This document shows, piece after piece, positions 1 through 6,505 of a stretch of 44,780 nucleotides of DNA. Source of the stretch: an uncultured Bacteroidota bacterium (GTDB taxonomy: Bacteria; Bacteroidota; Bacteroidia; Bacteroidales; P3); contig CADBOG010000096.1 in NCBI GenBank assembly GCA_902796265.1, positions 1 through 44,780 on the forward strand, given 5' to 3'. Each line of letters opens with the position of its first letter. Position 1 is the stretch's first letter. The notes below the pieces were generated by a model. It made no database searches. It worked only from the letters and a program-made list of their open reading frames with translations, and was not told where the DNA came from. Position numbers and translations under genes: made by a program.

Positions 1-101
1 AAAAAGTTCTTGAATGCCTTGTTAAGGCCAGGAACGGCCTTTAAAGCCCTTTTGCAGACGTCTGAAAACTGGTTGAGTGGGCTGAAATTACCGAAGTATT
101 G
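1..101. other. window edge, no gene recognised
   Basis: An open plus-strand frame enters from the edge and runs to 333, but from 102 onward it is antisense to the ATPase gene, so it is not called. The minus strand is broken by stops here. The translated plus-strand stretch (ALLRPGTAFKALLQTSENWL) resembles no family I recognise. It could be the tail of a gene or mobile-element remnant lying outside the window. Confidence 0.25.
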
Positions 102-1334
102 TTATTGGGGTATGTTTTTTTTATTATTATCAGCTGTCAACCATTTCCATAGGGGCAGAATGCGGATTTCCTTGTCTCCGTTGTACACAAGGTCGTCTTG
201 GTCGAGTGTGAGGATGAGCCCATTATCAAGGTGGAAGAAGTCCATAGCGGTCACCAGGCCTGACACCTCGCGCTGCTCGTTTTCGTGCGTCAAGATCTCG
301 CAGACTTGCACCAAGGCATCGGGAGTGTTGTAGCGGCACAGCACAAAGTCGCATTCGTGCTGGTTCTCGCTGAAATAGAACAACTCATAGCCTTTGCGTA
401 TCAACTCCAGACAGACTTCGTTTTCAAGCCTGTGTCCCGTGTCTTGAGAGAATGATGGGGTGGAAACTGTATGCAGCCCCAGATCGATACTGTAGACCTT
501 CCGCGGGTTGAGAAGCTGTGACTTATAGGAATAGGAGAACTTGGGCACGAACTTGACCAGAAAGCTGCTCTCGAGGTAGGTAAAATATTCGCCCACCGTT
601 GCCGAGGATTTTACGCCGATGGCCGAAGTCAGCTTGTTGGCCGACACCAGGTTGCCGATGTTTCCCATCAGGTAGACAAACAGATTCTTCAGAGCCTGCT
701 CGTCGCGCAGGTTGTATCGCACCAGAATGTCGCGGTAGAGGATATCGCTGATGAGGTCGGTGATGACGCGCGGATCGCCTGTCTTCACATATTCGGGCAT
801 ACCGCCTATGCGAAGGTATTCCTTTAGTGTGTCGGCGCTGGCTTTGGTCTGCGTAAAACCAAGGTATTCGCTGTAGGAGAACGGATAGAGAGTGTAATCC
901 AAATGACGACCCGTCAGACGAGTGCCGAGCTCGCGGCTCAGCATCGACGAGTTGCTACCTGTGACCACTACATAGTAGCCTTGTTCCAGTTTGCTGCGCA
1001 CGTAAATCTCCCAACCCTTCACCACCTGCATTTCGTCGAAAAACAGCCATTCTGGTTTCCGCTCGTCAATGATGACATCCAGCACTCGGAAGTCGTTCAT
1101 CTCGAACCCATAGAGATTAGGAGTGTCGAAATTAAGATAAAGCGACGAGGGCTGTTTATGCATTATTTGATGCACCAAGGTGGACTTGCCGCAACGTCGA
1201 ACTCCAGAAATGATATAGGCGTAGTTCTGGGTATCCAGATCCAGCTCTTCCAAAATTGCACGTTGGAAGGTAGGTTTCTGCGTTGAGGCTAATTGCCACG
1301 TAATCACCTCTTCGAGTGTAGATTTGCTTATCAT
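102..1334 (-). CDS. AAA-type ATPase with C-terminal DUF4143
   Basis: This is a P-loop ATPase of the ATP-binding/DUF4143 family, which is common and multi-copy in Bacteroidales and has no firmly established role. The Walker A motif GVRRCGKST is near residues 44-52 and a Walker B stretch WLFFDEMQ near 96-103. The C-terminal half has the nuclease-like core typical of the family (NEVCLELIRKGYELFYF, then CDFVL). The frame can be extended to a TTG at 1358, but that codon lies inside a good minus-strand -7 promoter box (1356-1363), so I chose the ATG at 1334 (MISKSTLEE). The length, about 410 residues, is normal. It stands alone, next to a transposase remnant, which fits an accessory gene. The family is confident; the function is unknown. 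Confidence 0.85.
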   Translation of the reverse strand: MISKSTLEEVITWQLASTQKPTFQRAILEELDLDTQNYAYIISGVRRCGKSTLVHQIMHKQPSSLYLNFDTPNLYGFEMNDFRVLDVIIDERKPEWLFFDEMQVVKGWEIYVRSKLEQGYYVVVTGSNSSMLSRELGTRLTGRHLDYTLYPFSYSEYLGFTQTKASADTLKEYLRIGGMPEYVKTGDPRVITDLISDILYRDILVRYNLRDEQALKNLFVYLMGNIGNLVSANKLTSAIGVKSSATVGEYFTYLESSFLVKFVPKFSYSYKSQLLNPRKVYSIDLGLHTVSTPSFSQDTGHRLENEVCLELIRKGYELFYFSENQHECDFVLCRYNTPDALVQVCEILTHENEQREVSGLVTAMDFFHLDNGLILTLDQDDLVYNGDKEIRILPLWKWLTADNNKKNIPQ

Positions 1335-1355
1335 TATTGGCGTGTATTTATGGTG

Positions 1356-1363
1356 CAAATATA
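1356..1363 (-). promoter_or_regulatory. -7 box of the ATPase gene
   Basis: Read on the minus strand this is TATATTTG, a perfect match to the Bacteroidetes -7 consensus TAnnTTTG. It lies 22 bases upstream of the chosen ATG at 1334. A -33 TTTG is not clear (TTTC at about 1382-1385). Confidence 0.5.
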
Positions 1364-1423
1364 CGACTTTTTATTTATAATGAAAGGTTGTTTTTATTTC
1401 CATTGAAAACTCTGTCGGCTTAA

Positions 1424-1642
1424 AGCCACCTGGAAAAGCTGAAAGGGGCTTTCCCCGAGGACTGGGAGCGGATAATGGCCCTAGCATACTGCCGCCTGCG
1501 TAAGCAGTCGCCCATGGTCGAGGAGCACTTTCCTGCCCTTCGGAGTAGGTTTTGGACTTATTCTAACTTTCTTTATATTGAGACATGTAAACAAAGACAT
1601 CAGAAAGAAAAGATTATCCGAATATCAGAAATACGTGAATGA
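1424..1642 (+). pseudogene. transposase remnant (IS4/IS1634-like fragment)
   Basis: A plus-strand frame opens just after a stop at 1421 and closes with TGA at 1640-1642. Roughly its first 45 codons read like the N-terminal region of DDE transposases of the IS1634/IS4 type: HLEKLKGAFPEDWERIMALA, then YCRLRKQSPM. No start codon, catalytic DDE residues, or inverted repeats are visible, and after about 1570 the sequence turns AT-rich and loses coding character. I therefore read it as a decayed insertion-sequence fragment. It fills the only gene-poor stretch between 1335 and 1665. The assignment rests on recognition by eye only. Confidence 0.5.
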
Positions 1643-1665
1643 GTTTCCGACAAAATTAGTCCGTT

Positions 1666-3201
1666 TTAACTATGTCTTTCTCGTCCTTGAACAAAGATGG
1701 CACTGAAAGGTCGTGAGGGGCATAGATACTCGCAAGCACCGCAACCTGTGCAGCGATCTGTGTTAACTGCAGGAACCATTACGACAGATTCATCATCTTT
1801 TGTCTCTTGTTCATTAGCGCTCTCAGGCCTACTGCTTCCATCACGCGGAACCATGAGTATGGCTCCTGATGGACAGTGGCGTGCACAGTTACCACATTGC
1901 TCACCATGGCTGTAAGCAACACAGTTGTCGGGTACTACGACAGCAAAACCTATGTGGATGTCGGTTTTCTCCTCCTTTGTTATTGGACGTATGGCTCCAG
2001 CAGGGCACACCTCGCTGCATCGTGTGCATTCGGGACGACAGAAGCCTCGCTCAAAGGACATCTCGGGCTGCATAAGGGTTTCAATCTTCTCGGAAGGACG
2101 AAGCACATTATTGGGGCACTCACTGACACAGAGCTGACAGGCTGTGCAACGGGTAGAGAAATTCTTAAGACTGAGGGAACCTGCTGGCTTGAGCGGAACA
2201 TCGCGAGATGGTATCTTCTTCTCTTGTACTGCTGCAAGTCCTCCATCGACTTTTTTCTCCTGCGCATGAAGTGTTGCCGCACCTGCCACCATTGCTGAGG
2301 TCGCCAGGAAGGTGCGTCTCGACATGACCTCGGGACTTCCATACATACAAACAGGCATTTCTAACTTGGTGGGGTTCAGCCGGAAGCGTGTATTCTCAAA
2401 ATGTATTGCGTCAAACTTGCACTTGCTGATGCAATCCATACATGCAACGCAACGTGAATAATCGACGGTATGATGTTTTATATCAATGCAGGATGCTTTG
2501 CAGTTGTACTCGCACTTGTGGCAATTGCGACACTTGTTCTGGTCTATAACTGGACGGAAAAGTGAAAACCGGGAAACGAGTCCCAAAACGGTTCCTACTG
2601 GGCAGATGGTGCTGCACCAAGTACGTCCCCGACGAAGCGAGAGGAAACCAACGACAACCAACGTGGCAATGGCGACGATAAGTGAAACACCACTCTTCAT
2701 CCATACGTCAACATGATAGAAAGTATAGCTTTCGGCTCTCTCGGCCATACCTGCAAAGATATTGTTAATCCACAAGTACACAGGTTGCAGAAGGTTCGTT
2801 GCAATACGTCCGTATGCACTGTAAGGCGCAATAAGGATAGCTATCCCATTGAGTCCTACTATCATCAGTACAACAAAAACCAGCAATACGGGATAACGCA
2901 CCCATCTGTTCTCCTTGATGAAACGGAAACGGTCTTTTTTTACTTTGCGTGCCACATAATTGAAACCATCCTGCATCACGCCAAGCGGACAGACAACGGA
3001 ACAATAGATGCGCCCGAACAATAGTGTGAATATCAGTATGGCGGCGACTATTATGAAGCTGGTCGACATGACTGCGGGGAAAAACTGGATTTTTGCCATC
3101 CAGCCAAGCCAGACATGGAGGACTCCCGAAAAATCAAGAAACAATGCGGTGATGCCAAGAAAGAAGATGATGGCTAATACGGTACGGATTTTGCGAAGCA
3201 T
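1666..3201 (-). CDS. membrane polyferredoxin, NapH-NapG-like fusion
   Basis: Predicted inner-membrane iron-sulfur electron carrier. Residue numbers here count from a TTG at 3240; the more natural start is the ATG at 3201 (residue 14, MLRKIRTVL). Residues ~20-230 form a NapH/YccM-like membrane part: hydrophobic helices near 20-37, 55-75, 115-135 and 185-202, with CxxxCP motifs at 80-85 and 209-214. Two 4Fe-4S motifs follow (CRNCHKCEYNC from 237, CVACMDCISKC from 264). At 307-325 there is an internal twin-arginine-like segment, SRRTFLATSAMVAGAATLHA. A NapG-like tail with four more cysteine clusters follows (CTACQLCVSECP, CTRCSEVCP, CGNCARHCP, CTGCGACEYLCP). It likely passes electrons from quinol to a periplasmic or cytoplasmic partner. 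No nap reductase genes are nearby, so the partner is unknown. Confidence 0.8.
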   Translation of the reverse strand: MLRKIRTVLAIIFFLGITALFLDFSGVLHVWLGWMAKIQFFPAVMSTSFIIVAAILIFTLLFGRIYCSVVCPLGVMQDGFNYVARKVKKDRFRFIKENRWVRYPVLLVFVVLMIVGLNGIAILIAPYSAYGRIATNLLQPVYLWINNIFAGMAERAESYTFYHVDVWMKSGVSLIVAIATLVVVGFLSLRRGRTWCSTICPVGTVLGLVSRFSLFRPVIDQNKCRNCHKCEYNCKASCIDIKHHTVDYSRCVACMDCISKCKFDAIHFENTRFRLNPTKLEMPVCMYGSPEVMSRRTFLATSAMVAGAATLHAQEKKVDGGLAAVQEKKIPSRDVPLKPAGSLSLKNFSTRCTACQLCVSECPNNVLRPSEKIETLMQPEMSFERGFCRPECTRCSEVCPAGAIRPITKEEKTDIHIGFAVVVPDNCVAYSHGEQCGNCARHCPSGAILMVPRDGSSRPESANEQETKDDESVVMVPAVNTDRCTGCGACEYLCPSRPFSAIFVQGRERHS

Positions 3202-3284
3202 AGGTTTTTTTTTGAACTGAGAATTGGTGGAATGTGTCAATGCAACAATGTGACTGTTTATTCGTGGTCATTCAAAATAATCTG

Positions 3285-3292
3285 CAAAAATA
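3285..3292 (-). promoter_or_regulatory. -7 box of the polyferredoxin gene
   Basis: The minus strand reads TATTTTTG, a perfect TAnnTTTG match, about 84 bases upstream of the ATG at 3201. It lies only 21 bases from the divergent plus-strand -7 box at 3314-3321, so the two promoters overlap. Confidence 0.45.
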
Positions 3293-3313
3293 CAAATAAT
3301 TATGCAATTTTCG

Positions 3314-3321
3314 TAACTTTG
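3314..3321 (+). promoter_or_regulatory. -7 box of the SulP transporter gene
   Basis: TAACTTTG matches the Bacteroidetes TAnnTTTG element, giving a leader of about 70 bases before the ATG at 3399. No convincing -33 TTTG is visible at the expected spacing. Confidence 0.5.
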
Positions 3322-3398
3322 CACATCCATTTTTTTGTTCGAAGAAACGCAAATTACTATAAATTAGCAAGATTCAATAACAATTAATTACAAATAAT

Positions 3399-5165
3399 AT
3401 GTCTTTTTTCAGTACTAAGAACCTAAAAGGTGATATTTTTGGCGGCATAACCGCAGGAATTGTAGCTCTCCCGTTGGCTCTGGCTTTCGGTATACAGGCC
3501 TTCAGCGGCATGGATAGTCCAGATGCTGCTTCGATAGGTGCCTATGCCGGCTTGGTGGGAGCCATGCTGCTTGGTTTCTTTGCCGCTCTATGTGGCGGAA
3601 CACCAAGCCAGATTAGCGGTCCCACCGGTCCCATGACTGTCGTCACTGCCACCCTTGTATCGGGTGCTTGGGCATCGTCGGGCGGCAACCTTGGTGAGGT
3701 GCTGGTATCGATGGCATTTGCTGCCATCTTCTGCGGCTTGTTCCAAATTCTGTTCGGAATAATCAAGATAGGCAAATATGTGCGATATATCCCCTACCCT
3801 GTCCTCTCGGGATTCATGAGCGGCATCGGTGTCATCATCATCCTTCAGCAGCTCTATCCCCTTATCGGACAAAGTGGCACTGGTTCGATGCTCGATTTGC
3901 TGATTGGTTACCCTTCGGCAGTGGGTCACACCTCATTGACGGCTTTGCTGCTGGGTTTGGGTACTGTTGCAATAATCTATCTATTCCCACTGATAACCAA
4001 GAAGGTGCCTTCGACTCTCGTAGCACTTATCGTCATGACTATCGTCTCCCTCTTTATCAATATGGAGGGTGTTCCCATCATCGGCAATATCCCCTCTGGA
4101 TTGCCAACTCCTTTCTTCGCCAAGACGGGTGTAGACCTTGCCACCATCAACTGGGGCATGGTCCTTTCCGCTGCCATAATACCAGGTCTTACACTTGCCG
4201 GACTGGGCTCGATTGACACATTGCTCACCTCGGTGGTTGCCGACAACATCACTAAGACAAAGCATAACAGCAACAAAGAACTGATAGGTCAAGGTATAGG
4301 CAATGCCCTTGCCGGCATGTTCTGCGGATTGCCAGGTGCCGGTGCAACGATGCGTACTGTCGTCAACGTGAAAAGCGGCGGCCGCACTCCTCTGAGCGGC
4401 ATGATTCATGCTTTGGTTCTCCTTGCCGTGCTTCTGGGTCTTGGCTCGCTTGTGAAGTATGTACCTCTTTCGGTTCTCGCCGGTATCCTTATCACTGTTG
4501 GCTGGGGTATTATAGATTTCAAAGGCTTTAAAGACCTGCTAAAAATACCGCGAGCCGACGCCGTGGTGCTTGTTGTGGTGTTCTTAGTGACCGTCTTTGT
4601 AGACCTTCTTACCGCAGTGGGCATAGGCATGGTGATAGCATGCGTGCTGTTCATGAAACGTGCCTCCGACCTCGTCGAGGGTGGTTACAGTTCGTCGGCA
4701 ATGAGCGACAGCGACTTGCACAAAGGATTGCCTGCTCCTCCTCAGGCAAACTTCGACAAGAACATACCATGGCACGACGAAGGCGGCATAACTGACGAGA
4801 TGCGCAAACATATTTATGTTCAGCGTCTTAACGGGCCCATCTTCTTCGGTAGTATTACCAAGTTCAAAGAGGTGATGGCCGACGTTCCTGACGATGCCAT
4901 AATTGTCATCATCCGTATGAAACTGGTGAGCTTCATGGATCAAAGTGGGCTTTATGCTATGGAGGAGGCCATCAAAGATTTGCAGGCTCGCGGCATGAAG
5001 GTGCTAATGACCATCATTCAACCTCAACCGATGTATATGCTCACTAAAATGAAGGTCATCCCCGAAGTTGTGCCCGAAGAATACACTTTCAAGACATTTG
5101 AGGATTGTACGGATTACTTGAGGGCAACCTATAATGATTGGCGTAACGACAATCACATTGCGTGA
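3399..5165 (+). CDS. SulP-family inorganic anion transporter
   Basis: A SLC26/SulP permease of 588 residues, the usual family length. Residues ~1-430 are a multi-helix membrane domain opening with the family pattern DIFGGITAGIVALPLALAFG and containing GTPSQISGPTGPM. Residues ~475-570 form a cytoplasmic STAS domain (IYVQRLNGPIFFGS, then MDQSGLYAMEEA). Bacterial SulP proteins carry sulfate, bicarbonate or dicarboxylates; the substrate cannot be read from the sequence. The gene is monocistronic, divergent from the polyferredoxin and convergent with the LuxR-type regulator. It ends in a TGA that must act as a real stop, since reading on gives only a short tail. Confidence 0.92.
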   Translation: MSFFSTKNLKGDIFGGITAGIVALPLALAFGIQAFSGMDSPDAASIGAYAGLVGAMLLGFFAALCGGTPSQISGPTGPMTVVTATLVSGAWASSGGNLGEVLVSMAFAAIFCGLFQILFGIIKIGKYVRYIPYPVLSGFMSGIGVIIILQQLYPLIGQSGTGSMLDLLIGYPSAVGHTSLTALLLGLGTVAIIYLFPLITKKVPSTLVALIVMTIVSLFINMEGVPIIGNIPSGLPTPFFAKTGVDLATINWGMVLSAAIIPGLTLAGLGSIDTLLTSVVADNITKTKHNSNKELIGQGIGNALAGMFCGLPGAGATMRTVVNVKSGGRTPLSGMIHALVLLAVLLGLGSLVKYVPLSVLAGILITVGWGIIDFKGFKDLLKIPRADAVVLVVVFLVTVFVDLLTAVGIGMVIACVLFMKRASDLVEGGYSSSAMSDSDLHKGLPAPPQANFDKNIPWHDEGGITDEMRKHIYVQRLNGPIFFGSITKFKEVMADVPDDAIIVIIRMKLVSFMDQSGLYAMEEAIKDLQARGMKVLMTIIQPQPMYMLTKMKVIPEVVPEEYTFKTFEDCTDYLRATYNDWRNDNHIA

Positions 5166-5167
5166 TG

Positions 5168-5199
5168 GCAATGTTTCACATAAGATTGTGAATCATTGC
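5168..5199. terminator. hairpin between convergent genes
   Basis: GCAATG-T-TTCACA (5168-5180) pairs with TGTGAA-T-CATTGC (5187-5199) around a 6-base loop, with one T-T mismatch. It begins just after the SulP stop and overlaps the last codons of the convergent regulator. There is no T-tract, so it is a probable shared terminator or mRNA 3' end stabiliser rather than a classic intrinsic terminator. Confidence 0.45.
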
Positions 5200-5778
5200 A
5201 TAGACGGCAAGACCTGCAACAGACTTGATGCCCGTTTTGTGCGTGATGTTCTTGCGATGGGAGTTGACAGTATGAACTGAGATGTTCAACTTGTCTGCTA
5301 TTTCCTTGGTACTTAACCCTTTGGCAACAAGCACGAGGACATCCATTTCGCGGTTGGAGAGTTCGTAATTGTCGCTAATATCGACTGGGGAATTCTCCTT
5401 TCGCAAAGTGATGTTTGTGCTTTCAACAGCTGTTTTAAGCAATGACAATACCGAGCTACGGGTCTGTCGTATATCAATCACATACTTGAAATTATCCATC
5501 ACGCCAGACTCTATGTACTGATATACAAGGGCGACGATGGACATTTTGGGACGAGCAGCTGAAAGTGCGGCAAGTTGTTGCTTACTGGAAAAATCCAAAA
5601 GGGTAGGATTCACAATAAGCATGTCAGGACGTAGGACGGGCAACCGTTCCTCTAATGATGACGCATCGTGCATGGGTGCCAGCAGATTGTAACCGCCTGC
5701 CTGTTCCAACATCGTGCGTAGACCCTCAACAATAATCTCTGAGGGTTCGACAATGAGTACTGACACAAGGGGTTTCAT
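5176..5778 (-). CDS. LuxR/NarL-type regulator with degenerate receiver
   Basis: A transcription factor of 200 residues. Residues ~1-120 have a response-regulator-like fold pattern (VSVLIVEPSEIIVEGLRTML), but the usual acidic pair is E11-P12 and the expected phosphoacceptor aspartate is Asn57 (MLIVNPTLL). Normal phosphorelay therefore looks impossible. Residues ~135-200 are a standard LuxR HTH: LSNREMDVLVLVAKGLSTKE, then IADKLNISVHTVNSHR. Its ATG overlaps the stop of the upstream hemerythrin gene by 4 bases, so the two are translationally coupled. I infer that it answers to the same stress (oxygen, nitric oxide or iron) as the hemerythrin. No sensor kinase is adjacent. Confidence 0.85.
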   Translation of the reverse strand: MKPLVSVLIVEPSEIIVEGLRTMLEQAGGYNLLAPMHDASSLEERLPVLRPDMLIVNPTLLDFSSKQQLAALSAARPKMSIVALVYQYIESGVMDNFKYVIDIRQTRSSVLSLLKTAVESTNITLRKENSPVDISDNYELSNREMDVLVLVAKGLSTKEIADKLNISVHTVNSHRKNITHKTGIKSVAGLAVYAMIHNLM

Positions 5779-6482
5779 CTTTGCCTCCCTTCTTTTTCGA
5801 CTTGGGTCTGCAGTCTCTCAAGCCATGCAACATAAGGTTCGAGGATTTTCTCTTCGATGAGGGCATGCTTCTGGATATCGGCAGAGAGTTGAAGAATGTC
5901 GAAAACGAGTTCCATGGTCTCTTCAGGCATCACATTGCCTGGCAGATACTTGTAAACAATCTGGGTAAGGTCATTAAGGGTGTCAACCAGATTGGAGTGG
6001 GACTTGGAGGACAAGCGCTTGTTTTGACCTTTGGGGCGTTGCGACTGCTGAAGGGCTATGAGACGAGGAAACTCATTCCGCTCTTCAGACTGGAAATGAT
6101 CTGTTATCTCGCGACGGAAGTCGGCATAGAACTGCTTGAAGATTGAGCCTGTCCGCTCATTCATGCGTTCTGCAATGTTGGCTATATGTTTCTCGATATG
6201 AGGTAGGCGTTCATCGGTGTAATAGATATGGGATGCCTTAAGATATGGCACCAGTAGACTCATATCTATTGAACTGACCTCCTCAATGGAGGGAAGATAG
6301 TCGTCAAAAGTATAGAGGTTGCAAACCAGAAGCATAAAGTCGACTGGGACTCCTGCTGCAGTGCATACCTCACGCACCGACTTCTCGCCAAATCCTAAAG
6401 GGATGCCGAATCGAGGAAGAAGAAGAATTATATTGTGATTTGCGGCAATAATATCTGCCAATTTCATTCGAGGGGAAAACAT
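5775..6482 (-). CDS. hemerythrin-like di-iron protein (ScdA/YtfE relative)
   Basis: The 235-residue protein starts with a DUF542/ScdA-N-like segment (MKLADIIAANHNIILLLPRF, then FGEKSVREVC). It continues as a helical bundle with the HHE pattern: His and Glu/Asp in SHIYYTDERLPHIEKHI, the middle helix FYADFRREITDHFQSEE, and a final IQKHALIEEKIL. Relatives (RIC/YtfE, ScdA) are cytoplasmic di-iron proteins linked to repair of iron-sulfur clusters after nitrosative or oxidative damage. The N-terminal CxxC-like cysteines of classical ScdA are not evident; only VCTAAG is present. It lies 23 bases downstream of murF-alr and is coupled by overlap to the LuxR-type regulator. The fold is confident; the exact role is inferred. 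Confidence 0.8.
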   Translation of the reverse strand: MFSPRMKLADIIAANHNIILLLPRFGIPLGFGEKSVREVCTAAGVPVDFMLLVCNLYTFDDYLPSIEEVSSIDMSLLVPYLKASHIYYTDERLPHIEKHIANIAERMNERTGSIFKQFYADFRREITDHFQSEERNEFPRLIALQQSQRPKGQNKRLSSKSHSNLVDTLNDLTQIVYKYLPGNVMPEETMELVFDILQLSADIQKHALIEEKILEPYVAWLERLQTQVEKEGRQR

Positions 6483-6505
6483 AGTGATTGCCTTTAGTTG
6501 TTTTT

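Noticed and set aside
10..333. Gene at the left edge on the plus strand
   Set aside because: More than two thirds of it is antisense to the ATPase gene, and the translation has no recognisable family.
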